Positions 33,682 to 44,602 of a stretch of 64,000 nucleotides of DNA are shown here, piece by piece. A model generated the notes under the pieces. That model was given only the letters and a program-made list of their open reading frames with translations. It had not been told where the DNA came from and did not search any database. Source of the stretch: Penicillium oxalicum (lineage: Eukaryota; Ascomycota; Eurotiomycetes; Eurotiales; Aspergillaceae); NCBI RefSeq assembly GCF_001723175.1, contig NC_064654.1:992001-1056000 (forward strand), written 5' to 3'. Within the stretch, counting starts at the first letter, position 1. Every line of letters starts with the position of its first letter. The position numbers and the translations under genes were made by a program.

Positions 33682-35186
33682 GTCATTCGAAATGGCGACG
33701 GTGAGATCATCTGTGGGCCTCGCGACGACATCTCGACATCTCAACCAACTGGTACTTCTTGGAGGCAAGGACAGTGCTCGTGAAATGCGCTGTTCTCATG
33801 TTCGTCTTGGAAGTACCTGCTCGTCCACTTCCCATAGTACCCTTTGCGACGGCACTATGCCTTGAAATCATGAAACCACCACGCAGCGCGTTAAATCGCT
33901 GCTCACAATCACGGGGTATCTCTCGAACCCCACCACATGCAGCTGAGTGCAGAGTTTTGTCGCCTCGTGCGACATTCTCACTCTGAATGCGTGGCCCACA
34001 TGTATACGTGGGCACTATTCATCCCATCGGCGTTCAAACGCCACAATTACGCGCACGGCGCGGACGAGACGCACCTCGATTGAGCTTGAGCCGTGTGATT
34101 TATTATCGGAGGCACCTTTGGTGCGAATTGAGTCTATGAAATTATCTTACAAAATGCTCCCGAATGAAGGGGCTCTCATTTACGACTACTGCAATCCACC
34201 ATACACTTGCCATGTCAATTTTTGCATTCGAATCCACAGTGTAGGATATTCTTTTTCCAAGCCCAATTCTCTTGACATCAGCCTATGATGAGCCTAGGGC
34301 ACTTGTTGCTAGGTCACCCCTTGCGATACGTCAACCTGGGCGAGTAGCCTTCCTCCCTTATTCGCCGACCTGGGTTGGCGATTGCATCCGTTTAAGCGTT
34401 GTTCAAGGAGGGATTTATTTATGTGTGTCAAAAGTCTTGCCTTCTTGAAGAAGACTCTCATCCCTCCGGTATCTCGTGACTTTTGCCTCCTCGTGCGCTA
34501 TTGCAATTCTTTCTGAGGCCCTGTTTGCGTACGAAACCTGCATCGATGGCACAGATTCCCCTGCTTTGTTCTCTCTTCTGCCTTTCACGTTCAACAGAGC
34601 TTGAATATGCAGTTCTATCTTTGAGAGACGCCGGCCGAAGGAGCATAGTGATAAGACCTTTGGCTGCAAGGCGCGGAATGACCCGTTTATCTTGATGATC
34701 TTCATCGATTCCAATTGTGAAGCGGTTCTTTGAAACTACAATAATGACTTTTTGCGAGCGTGTTCTTCCAAAGGTGACCAGTTAACGAGGATGGGGAGGG
34801 GTCTGGTATCATCTCTGGCGGTTGTGGCCTCAGTGGTGCTTTGATAAGTTTGTAGGTGGCGGATTGGTGAGGATGATGAAAATGAGACCTGGTGTTCTGG
34901 CTGATTTAGGGCTGTTGGCAACGATGATGGAAAGCTGGACGTTCTAGGAAAAGCATGTTTCTACACTGCAATGGCAAGAAAGGTGAAAAGGAGGTCTCAC
35001 TTTCTTTGAAGAAAATAAAATGCGGTTGTTTCTCAATTGACATGACCGAATAGGTTCGTACAGACGGTCTTTGCCCAAGTGAATATCTTTGTAAAGCAGA
35101 ATAAAACATGTGTAATAATACAGGGGTAATTGTGATTCGCATGATGCTGCAGTCATTTAAAACAATCAAAGAGGGGCCAAGGGCGG
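33682..35186. other. Convergent intergenic region
   Basis: About 1.5 kb tail-to-tail between the deubiquitinase and tad3. Short frames on both strands lack domain signatures or splice logic. No gene called. Confidence 0.5.
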
Positions 35187-37071
35187 TCAAGCATGGAAAA
35201 CAACCTCGTTGCTACCGTCGTCTTTCGTTGAAAGCATGACCGCTTCACCCGCCTCGTTTAGCTCAGTCTCGACGAATTCGAATCCCAAGGCGCGCCAGTT
35301 GAGCTCTTTGCGCCAATGGAGGCCATAGTACTCACGACCCTCAGAGTTAAGCTCTTGCTCCTTGAAGGCATCGTCGTCAGGGGTGGGCTTGACGACGGGC
35401 TCCGAAGCGATTCCCCCAGTAGGAAGACGGCCTTTACGGAGGAAAATCACAGCACGGAAGCGAGAGAGAAGCATGCCCATTGAGCAGCATACACACGGCT
35501 CGTGGGTAAGGTAAATGTCCAAGCCTGTACAGAGATATCCGCCCTGAGAGCGGGTGCGGATACGTGAGTCGGGAGATGCAGACCGATTGTCATGAGAGCC
35601 AGACGGCGATGCTTGGCCATCGACGGCACTAATGGGAAACGGATTCTCGTCCCAGGCGACGGCAGAAGACGCAGCCGGTAAAGACAGATCCTTTGGCTCA
35701 TGCGACCATGTTGTTACCGACTCTTCATGCTTGCGTTTCTTAGGTGAGACGGTTGAGGCCATCGATTGCTCTGGCTCAGAAACGTTGGTGGTCTTGCTGT
35801 TTTCGTAAAGGAAATATGACTCGAGCGGGCTAAGCTGGTTGGACAGCTGTGGGTCAGTCAATACAACAGGAAGTGCTGGTTCCGATACTTCAGCCAGATC
35901 ATCGTCTTCTTCACGGCGTCGGCGAGCAATCAGCTCCGCCGCACGCATCAAGGCATGCAAGTCTGGGCCCCCTTCTATATCCGCTTCATAATGGGATGTT
36001 GCCTGGGTGAGACCGTGGCCTAGAGTTCGATTCTCTTCGGGAGACAGAACGCCCTCTGCGCGAGCGAAGCGGACGTCACCAGCAACAGCGAGCACGGCTT
36101 CCATCCAATTCTCGGTTGAGTCACTTCCTTCAACCCACGCTCTGCTTTCCAGCTCCTGCTCGACGGTGGGATCCACGATGACGGCGCCTACGGCGCGCCC
36201 GCGGCCAGATGCTTGAGCCTCTTCAGCGACTTTGTGCGCAAGTGCCAAATAATGACCAGCTCTCGGCTGAATAGAGTGAAGAGTGCCTTTCAGAATTTGT
36301 GGAGGAGGTGCGATGCTTGCGCGAGGTGCAGCAGGGTTGTACACCACAGGCCACATCATCTTTGTCCATTGATCGGCCTGTTTGATGTTCAAGGGAGGGT
36401 AGATAGGGACTCGGGTCGTAAAGAGGCGAATTTGAGGGACTTGAGGTTCAGAAGGATTAGAATTTGTCGAAGGTAGAGCTGCCGGTTGCGAAGTGGGTGA
36501 AGAAGGTCCAGTAGATGGAGTCGCAGAGTCACGACGCGGGGGGGTTGTGGAGCTGCGACGGCGAGGCCGCGGCGCAAAGGGGGCGAGAAGCTCCAGCAAA
36601 GTATCTGCATCAGGGACAGGAGGTGGTATCATCACAAACAAGGTCTGCCCGTCATGCCATTCCGGGGAACTCTCGGCCTCAATAGCGGCGAGCAGTTTCT
36701 CTGGGATCATGTTACGTTTAGCAAAGCGGCGTAGGTGACCCATGGGAAGGCCTTCGTCACGGGGGAAATTGGAATCGAGGACTCTGTATTCGCGTTAGAC
36801 AGTCTCATACTTTTGAATTTGAGTATTTTGTGGATTCGAGATTGTTGACTGACTTGATGACGCTCGAAGCGGACTTCACGTTGATCTCTGCAACAAATGC
36901 ATCGGCTGTAGACGTCTTTTAGCATTCTTACGGGCGGCAGAACAACGAGGGAAATGGAAGCCTGAATATCATACCAAAGTCTTCCGGGGGCTGCGTCTCT
37001 TGTATGGTCTTGATGGGGATCACATTGCCCTTGAGAGGTTTGATGGCCCTGACGATCTCAGCTGCGTCCAT
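35187..37071 (-). CDS. tad3: tRNA adenosine deaminase non-catalytic subunit Tad3 (ADAT3)
   Basis: Three exons (minus order): 37071-36975, 36905-36854, 36783-35187; phase closes to 581 residues. Tad3 pairs with Tad2 to convert A34 to inosine in tRNA anticodons. The first ~60 residues form the N-terminal ADAT3 domain start (AEIVRAIKPLKG...EINVKSASSVIK). A Pro/Ser-rich insert (about residues 120-165) precedes the deaminase fold: AVGAVIVDP, the zinc-ligand motif DLHALMRAAELIA (about H326) and HEPCVCCSMGMLLSR (Cys ligands about 480 and 483). In Tad2 the His motif is HAE; here the catalytic Glu position is Leu, as expected for the inactive partner. A Ser-rich acidic insert of some 130 residues separates the His and Cys motifs, which makes it longer than yeast Tad3. 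The first ATG in frame was used; upstream codons start only with GTG. Confidence 0.85.
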
Positions 37072-37981
37072 CGTGAATGGCACGGTTTCGATTGCTCCCA
37101 GCGGGCTCAAGATACGCAATGCGGCTGGGAAAGCCACACAAGAGAGTGAAAAAGAGGCTCCCTCTCTAGCGCATTACGTGGCCGTGGAAGGAACTTTCTG
37201 ATTGAGGCGTCAAACTGGTATCTTTTGCATGTCACGCGTCTCGTACGGTGACGCAAAGGAAGTTGGAGATTGCGGTCCCAAACATCGACGGTTGCCCTAG
37301 ACCCCGCACCCTAAGCCCTACCTTCCTTTTTCAGTACATCTTGACTTGACCCCTCCTTCCCAAAGAGGTCCATCTTAAGTATGTATGAGTGGGTGGTTTT
37401 ATACACTAAAATGCTACATTGCTACGGACAGTAGTATAGTATGTAGCTCTGAACTACACCCAGGTGCAGTCAAAGGTGTACTTTATATTGCGAAGCAGAG
37501 AGCAATAAGAGTATTGTGAATACATCAATTGATCATGTAATCAACTCATCACCTAAAGCACCCCGGCATGTTCGGGCAGGCATGTGAGCTTCATACTAGG
37601 CTCAAGGCGCCTTACATTTGTCAGCTACAGAACTGGTGGTACAACTCGACATTGAGGGGATGTGTGGTGGCAATGACAAGCACATACCTCAAGTACCCAA
37701 GTGACCAGCTTATTCATGAAATCTTTCTGGAGTAGCGAGCAGAGAACGTCCACCCTTCATCAAATCCAGGTCATTTGAAGTGGTTTATGCTCGTGCTATC
37801 ACTCGGGCGCCTGGGTCGCAGATGAAGACGCTTCCACACTGGGAAAGCGACGACCGTCCACTATTAACAGCACGCAGCCGACTTTCTCTGGAACTGAGGA
37901 GTGGATTTAGCGCACTTTGAAAGGGCCAATCTATATGAATGCTTCATGTTGTCAAATTTTGCACTGTCTTGCATCTGATAC
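37072..37981. other. Region upstream of tad3
   Basis: About 0.9 kb leading into the tRNA stretch. Tad3 promoter presumably in its left part; otherwise no feature seen. Confidence 0.5.
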
Positions 37982-38052
37982 GGTTGTATAGTGTAATGGT
38001 CATCACTCCAGATTCTGATTCTGGCAATCCCGGTTCGATCCCGGGTACGACC
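37982..38052 (+). tRNA. tRNA-Gln (CUG), copy 1
   Basis: 71-nt cloverleaf without intron. The acceptor stem GGTTGTA pairs with TACGACC; the anticodon stem CCAGA/TCTGG encloses loop TTCTGAT with anticodon CTG at positions 34-36; the T-arm is CCCGG-TTCGATC-CCGGG. A-box (TAGTGTAATGG) and B-box (GGTTCGATCCC) are intact, and a T5 Pol III terminator follows at 38053. Confidence 0.95.
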
Positions 38053-38561
38053 TTTTTGTCTGTGTGTATATTTTTTCGGCTTCACTCCAGTATAACCTAG
38101 AGCACATACTCGTGCCAGATTCAGCTTTGTTGTGATTCTCGTTCCTTGAACTATTAATTAAGTCGCGGCTAACTCATAGCCTTCGATAAAGTGATGAGCA
38201 TTATTTATAGTTATTCGAAGGTAAACTTAGGTCGTACCCGTGCCTCGAGAGCCCGGGAAGACGAGAGTCGGGACAGACGGAGGAGATACGTGTCGGTTGT
38301 ATTGAGCTATAGCGACCTGTGGTTTACGAAATATGTTGTCTCCTCGCAAACCTTGGATTTCAAGTGCTGGGAGCTTCGATTAGCCACAAAAACCACTATG
38401 GAGTGCATTTGTTGTGAATGAACCTCGGATAGGGGGTAAAATATATTGCTTTATTATTTGCGAAAGACACATGGAGAAGGGGACATGCCGCTGAAATGGA
38501 ATGCCTGGATGAATGTAAAAAGTCGTTATATATTTAGAATTTTGGAAATTAAATATCAGCA

Positions 38562-38632
38562 GGTTGTGTAGTGTAATGGTCATCACTCCAGATTCTGATT
38601 CTGGCAATCCCGGTTCGATCCCGGGCACGACC
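38562..38632 (+). tRNA. tRNA-Gln (CUG), copy 2
   Basis: Identical to copy 1 except the seventh acceptor pair, G-C instead of A-T (GGTTGTG/CACGACC), a compensatory change that keeps the stem. T5 terminator follows within a few bases. Confidence 0.95.
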
Positions 38633-39605
38633 TCTTTTTGCTCTCTGTTTGCTTCACGTTTTACTGTTGCCTCCAGTCAAACTCAAGAACGCATGAACCC
38701 TCCCCTACGGCACTCTACCAGAATTTAGGTAAATGTGAGCTCATGATGGGTCCATAATCATATATTGTACCGCGATAGAATTAAGCATAACAATACAACA
38801 CACCCGATTCCAGCACAGCCAACCAAATTACTATACACTCCCGGTCCGGTCGACTGGCAGCTTCCAACATTACTACGTACGTTTTAACATACGCACATGA
38901 TAGAACCTATGCAGCTAAGCACCTGCATGGTATTCGGCCACGCTTATTTCGAGGTGCCATTGTGTGTTCCAAACATCTTACCTTCAATAGATATGACTCC
39001 ACAAACCTACGAGGTGAGGAACTAAATGTGCCTATGTTCCTATTGTTGAGTTGTCTTTCTCGGAAGTAGGATACGTATAGACAGCGAGTTGTTCCAACAA
39101 TAAATGCCATCTGGCGTATATCAGGGGTAAATTTCGCACGAGGTGTGTTTCCATCGATCATGATGTCGATTCACTGGTCACCTCCGTGACAAGGCACTAG
39201 GACCTTGAAGTCTAGTTAGTAGTCGTGTTTGAGAGGTGTCTTTGTCGGCACCAGTCTCATAGGTCCCTGCTGAGTACGTGAGATACTCAATGGAAGTTTC
39301 TATGTTGCCGGATAACGCGACTCTGGCCGCGAGTTGAAATTTTTGCAGATGAACGGAAGAAATGAACCCACAGATGGGCGGACATGTATCTATGTATCTC
39401 GCGCTACTGGCTCACGGTGGTAAGAAGAACCCGAACATGAATTTGGGTTACCGTCATGACTCCTCCGTCCGCCATTCATTGACCTTGTGGTTTTAAAGGA
39501 ATCGAATCCTGGACATGCTGCAAAAATTGAGAAGATAACCAAATATTGATCCCCTCGTGTGACCCTCCATGCCTGCCCTGCTGTTCAGCAGCTTGGAAGC
39601 AAAAA
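38633..39605. other. Spacer between tRNA copies 2 and 3
   Basis: Almost 1 kb between head-to-head-facing tRNA genes; no coding frame or repeat that I can support. Confidence 0.5.
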
Positions 39606-39676
39606 GGTCGTGCCCGGGATCGAACCGGGATTGCCAGAATCAGAATCTGGAGTGATGACCATTACACTACACAACC
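39606..39676 (-). tRNA. tRNA-Gln (CUG), copy 3
   Basis: Reverse-strand copy with the GGTTGTG/CACGACC acceptor stem and anticodon CTG. A T5 run follows on the minus strand (39601-39605 on the plus strand reads AAAAA). Confidence 0.95.
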
Positions 39677-40841
39677 TGATTGGTTGAACGACCGCCGATA
39701 TTTTCCCATTATAAATCTTTTATTTTCATGGTAGGGAAGCCTGTGCCGAGAATTGGTTCCTGTTTTGTTTGTGTTCCGATGGCCTGTACAGTAGATGTTT
39801 CACCTCCCGTCGATTTCTCGGTGTCGTTAATAGTCCCATGAATTAGATTCAGCAAAACGAGCAACGGGACCCTCATGGTTTTTCCACCTTGGGGCCAGAT
39901 GGTAATATAACTTACCTTGAGGCTGCGAAACGCTGCACAGGTGGTTCCAGTTGGTCTGTTGACCGAGGGTTGCTCGTAGAATAAACCAAGACAACGGTTA
40001 AACAATATATGATCGACGGGGATTCAGGCCGCAAGTTGGGATTGCAACCACTTTACTACCTACCTGACCTGCCCTAGTACCTGTGTATGGCGATGATCGA
40101 GATTAGGTTGCCAGAATGTCCATCGCCCCGATACCAGTGTTAGTACTATGTGCCCATGCTGTCAGCATCTATTCGCGGTAAGGTTCTGCTCCCGACTGTA
40201 GATGGAACTCCGCCCTTTAACACATTCGCGGCAGTAGCTCAGAGGCGTCAAAGGATCGGCCCGCCCGTCTCTGGAAGGTTTCCATTTCTTCCTACCCTGC
40301 ACCTCACCCGCTCTCACAAGAAATATTTGCTTACGATGCAACATCATATGTCTCTCTATGTATATTAATTCCTACACGAGTGAGGTCCCGGACACGGAGG
40401 CGCCTGCAGCTGCGCCCCATGGGTGTTCTGGGAACGGTGACCGGATAACATCAATGTTATCTTGAGTGGGTTAGTCGTGAGCAACAGCCATCATTGACGT
40501 CGTTGAACCGGGGCGGCAAAATACCGGGCAGGTGTACAATAGTCAGGAGTTTGTACTGGAAACAATGTCCATCTACGCCCTACCCACCCACGGGGCACAC
40601 GGGCTGGAGAATAGATACATAACGCCGCTGCGTGCTAGGTCAGATAGGAGCCGATGGCAGGTATACTTGGTAGAAGCCTTTTCGGTCGAATACACACATG
40701 AAGTACGTGTTGGCCAGCATTCTGAACTACACACCTACATCAATTGGAAGGCCCGAGTATTCAGTGCAACATCAAAAAGAATATATGTAGCCTGTGGATA
40801 GGCAGGTAGTGAAGACACTTGAAAGAAAATTAAAAAGAAGA
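39677..40841. other. Spacer between tRNA copies 3 and 4
   Basis: About 1.2 kb. An 80-codon ATG frame at 40565-40801 (+) is open but shows no family features, so I do not call it. Nothing else seen. Confidence 0.4.
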
Positions 40842-40912
40842 GGTCGTACCCGGGATCGAACCGGGATTGCCAGAATCAGAATCTGGAGTGATGACCATTA
40901 CACTATACAACC
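40842..40912 (-). tRNA. tRNA-Gln (CUG), copy 4
   Basis: Reverse-strand copy with the A-T version of the seventh acceptor pair (GGTTGTA/TACGACC), the same variant as copy 1. Anticodon CTG, intact internal boxes. Downstream on the minus strand is CTCTTCTTTTT, a usable terminator. Confidence 0.95.
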
Positions 40913-41102
40913 GTTGTAGTTATTTGGAGTTGAGTAAATTGACATTATGATTCAATACTAGAAGGTCAGGTAAATGCGTCCAATCTGGTCAAACAGAGAC
41001 TATGCGAGATCTGTATTGTGAAACGCCATCAGGGTTTCACGGTGATCATCCATCAGACTCTGTTCCTTTATATAACCAAGCATGTGGCGAACTTGTATCC
41101 AA

Positions 41103-41173
41103 GGTTGTGTAGTGTAATGGTCATCACTCCAGATTCTGATTCTGGCAATCCCGGTTCGATCCCGGGCACGACC
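41103..41173 (+). tRNA. tRNA-Gln (CUG), copy 5
   Basis: Forward copy of the G-C variant (GGTTGTG/CACGACC) with anticodon CTG, followed at once by a T7 terminator. Confidence 0.95.
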
Positions 41174-43432
41174 TTTTTTTGATCTTTTGCACGTTCTATG
41201 TACCCAATCCACATTCACACTGCATCAATCCATTGGACCCTCCAAGCAGCGCCTACTAGGGGTCCAGTCTGTTCGCTCTACCTGTCACACTACGCCACAC
41301 AATAATTACAGTACCATCCGCGCGAAAAAGAGTGCGTGTCTCAGGGCACTCCCTTCCGCCCTTCAAACGCGAGACCAGGGAGACACGCAGTCAGCTTCCT
41401 ATCAGCACACAAAGAGGCCTTACATTCACCAGTTGCCCAGTTGCCCAGTCTGCCAGTCTTCCCAGCCATGGGGCTTTTTTTTGGGAGCCAGCGAGCTCCC
41501 TCCATCTGCCGTAGCAGTCTCATCAGCCAATCCTGATATCGCCAGTCGAGGTCCGGGCTAAGAGAGTAGTGGCGGGTATATCCAATAGATGCTTACATGA
41601 TGAGCCGTCATGGCTTGAAACGGTTGACATCTCCAGAGGACATCACGATCACCCGTGCTGGTCTATGCCTGGATACATTATCCGCTTCAAAACCCTATGT
41701 TTTTTTTCCCCGAGTTCTTGTATCGAATCCCAGAATCGACAGGACCATTGAATTTTGTTCTGGCTCGATTCGCTGGGAGACATGGGGAAATGTCCACCAG
41801 AGTGCATTTGAGAACCACTCTATATACCAGGTTTGAGATAGGGGCCTGCTACATCCACACACATAAGGTTCAAAAAATTGAATCCCCCTATCCTGTCCCC
41901 ACAAAGAACGACTACTGCAGGTGAGCACAACCCAAACAATCTCGCCATTATTAGGTAGGTATCAACCTCAGGTATTTAAGCTCAGTAAGGATGTTTGCAG
42001 CTGCAATATCTATATAAGCGCATGCTTTTCAAAGAGAGTAGCTCATACAACAATCCACAGGCAATACCTTCAGACTCTAAAGTTCATTGGAAACCTGCCA
42101 CTCCCATACCAGACCTACAGTACATGTAGCCTTGTCGGGATAGACAGCATCCATGTCAGTCAAAAGATGCCGATTCTCCGGCTCTATTCCCCGCCATGAA
42201 AAACTTTAATTTAGGCCGTAACCTTCCCACTTTTTTTTCCTCTTTCTTTTTAGTTTTCACTTTCCCCTGGGCAGGACCTAATGTACATATTCATTTTGCA
42301 TGGGTGTATTGTAGAACTTTACATTGCGTCGATTTGAAATCATGGATTCGCACTCCACACGTTGCAGTCGGAGAAGTCGAATACGTGGCATGGCACCGGT
42401 GTGTCTATTGTACATGTTAGAGATGGATATGTCCTGTATGTAGACGCACTCTGTGCATCAGCAGTTGACGGGTCTTGCCGCCTTGGCGAGAAATACGTAC
42501 GGTACATATATTACAAAAGGCTGTATTCAATACTGTTATGTAATAAGGAGAATCGAAAGTGTATTTCAAGACCAACAGGTATGTATGGTAACAGGAGCGC
42601 GGACCAGCGCGCTCAGTGCTGAGCGTGGGCAGAGCCTTCCTACAGATGATCAGACCCCGCGAGAAGGGCGGGGGTTCTACCGAGCATTACTGTAACTCGT
42701 GGATAGAAATCTCGACGACAATCAACGGCAAAAAACATTCGTCGGTGGATATGTCGCCAGTTAAAATCTCCTGATAGTACAAGGAAGGAGAGGAAAAAGA
42801 GGAAAAAGAGGATAGCAAACTTCCAAGGTGGTAAACGCCAGTATCATTGTCCTCTGAGGGGTGGACCGCTGTGAATAAAACATGAAAAAAGATTCACCAA
42901 TCGCCCTGGGTATGCTGGAAGAAGACCCTTTCTATGTGTGGAGACCGCGCGCCCCCTAAAAAGAAAAAATATGTGTGTCGCCTGACTAGGTGGACAGATC
43001 ACAAGCATGGCGGGCAATGGCTGTTCGAGGAAAACACCGGTCCTGAAATGCAAGAGAATGGGTTCATTAAGATCAGGTGCACAAGCAACTGGACATAAAA
43101 ATGGTCGTTGATAGATTCGAATCGGAAAACGAAAAGGAGATGGGAGGGAATGGAGGTGGAGATTGAAAGCCGTGGGATCTTTGATAAGTGGATTGCGATG
43201 GAGGAATTTGGGCGGGTGGAAAAACAGACGCTATCACGTCAATGTGGAGAGGTGGGAAGGGGAGAGGGAAGTTCGGATGAGCGGAGCCTGGGTCTTCAAT
43301 AAGCCGTTCAGGTCAAGGTTGCAGTGTCGAGATCAGCCCCGATGACCCAGGATGAGATTGTCGGGAGGAGAGCAAAGGATGTGTAGGTTGATGTCTCTGA
43401 AGGGAGACAGGGGGGCAACAGTCGAGCTCCAT
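41174..43432. other. Gene-poor region right of the tRNA group
   Basis: About 2.3 kb up to the stop codon of the Pho80-type cyclin. Overlapping short frames only; an A/G-rich tract lies near 42780-42812. No gene supported. Confidence 0.5.
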
Positions 43433-44602
43433 TCACGCTGATGGAGTATCTGCAGCCGTCGAAGGGGCTGTGGGTGGGGTGCTATGATTCGCACTGGCGC
43501 GCTCAATTTCAAACCCATCACAGCGTTCGATCAAGCTCTGATAGTAGTCTTCCAGGATCTCAGGCTGCGGGACAATCCGCCATTGAACTTTGAAGAGGAA
43601 TTCCAGCTCGAGCATGGCCAACTCATTCATGGTAATTCCCCCGACGCGCGCATACGTCTTGTTTGTCCAGAAACTATCACTGAGACCCTTGCTAGCCACC
43701 GTGGCACTGACGATCAGGAACCGATGGATGGTCAGACTCGACACGGTGAAGGCGGGGTACAGGGCGCAGAGACGATCGATATAATACACCATGCTCAGCA
43801 GGATAGGTGGCGAGAGTGTCGCGTGGGTCGTCAAACGCTGCAAGTAATCCTGCACGGAGATCCGGGGCGGTGACCGGGAGTGAAATCGAGTCAAGCGGCC
43901 TTGGTGCAGAGGGATCTTGTCGTTGAATCGGATCAATTCCATCAGCATGCTGGAGATCAGCACGACCAGGTCACGGGGCTCGACTTCCTCGTATCGCGCC
44001 GGCAGAATTTTGACGTCGGTCCGGGAGGACCGCCGCCGCTTGGGTTGTGAAACCTCTGCATCTTGTGATGAATCGGTGGGTGCCGCCACATTGGGAGAAT
44101 GATGGTCACATTGGCTATTGCGCTTATTGGACCCCGAGTTCTCTGGGGCGGGCATGGAGGATGTGTGACTGTGAACGGCGTCCGCAGTCGTCGGTTGAGC
44201 GGTGTCGGGCGGCGTCGATTGATTGCCAGAGGCAACGGCGGCTGGAGTATCGGAGGGGAGGCTCGCAGAAGGGGCGGGTGTGCAATCGGAGTCGAGAGCC
44301 AAGGCGGGATTAGGGGCGAGATTCTCAGCGGCGGAGGACGGGGAAGCCGTGGACACGGCCAATGCGCGCCGTTTCAACGATGCAGGTGATTCAGGAGAGG
44401 CCGAGTCGACGGAATGACGATTCAACGCCGAGCGAAGCTCCTCAATGGCCAGGCGTGATGAACGAGGGCTGTTGAATTGCGGCGCGGAAGAAGGCTCATA
44501 GTGTGCCGCCGCGCCGGTTGGATGAGGGAGTTGATGCGGGCGCGGATTGGGGAGAGGAGAACGCAAGGCGGCGGAAGAAGGTGAAGGTGAAGAGGCTAAC
44601 AT
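43433..44602 (-). CDS. pho80: Pho80-type cyclin (Pho85 CDK partner)
   Basis: Single exon, 389 residues, ATG to TGA. Residues 1-200 are Ser/Pro/Ala-rich and disordered, with a basic patch PKRRRSSRTDVKILP. The cyclin box follows (about 205-365): ARYEEVEPRDLVVLISSMLM, ELIRFNDKIPLHQGRLTRFH, RISVQDYLQRLTTHATLSPP, LLSMVYYIDRLCALYPAFTV, ASKGLSDSFWTNKTYARVGG and EFLFKVQWRIVP. These blocks are diagnostic of the Pho80 group (Neurospora PREG, Aspergillus Pho80). With its Pho85-type kinase it represses the phosphate-starvation factor NUC-1/PalcA-like bHLH protein in phosphate-rich conditions. The long disordered N-terminus is common in filamentous fungi. A CACGTGGG element lies upstream. A Pcl6/7-type relative is the main alternative, but the ELIRFND...PPRISVQDYL context favours Pho80. 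Confidence 0.85.
   Translation of the reverse strand: MLASSPSPSSAALRSPLPNPRPHQLPHPTGAAAHYEPSSAPQFNSPRSSRLAIEELRSALNRHSVDSASPESPASLKRRALAVSTASPSSAAENLAPNPALALDSDCTPAPSASLPSDTPAAVASGNQSTPPDTAQPTTADAVHSHTSSMPAPENSGSNKRNSQCDHHSPNVAAPTDSSQDAEVSQPKRRRSSRTDVKILPARYEEVEPRDLVVLISSMLMELIRFNDKIPLHQGRLTRFHSRSPPRISVQDYLQRLTTHATLSPPILLSMVYYIDRLCALYPAFTVSSLTIHRFLIVSATVASKGLSDSFWTNKTYARVGGITMNELAMLELEFLFKVQWRIVPQPEILEDYYQSLIERCDGFEIERASANHSTPPTAPSTAADTPSA

Noticed and set aside
37864..38085. Repeated minus-strand peptide pattern (RARDRTGIARIRIWSDDHYT) near 38.0, 38.6, 39.6, 41.1 kb
   Set aside because: It is the translation of the antisense strand of the tRNA-Gln genes, not a protein family.
43484..43873. 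129-codon plus-strand frame
   Set aside because: Antisense shadow of the cyclin box of the Pho80-type gene.
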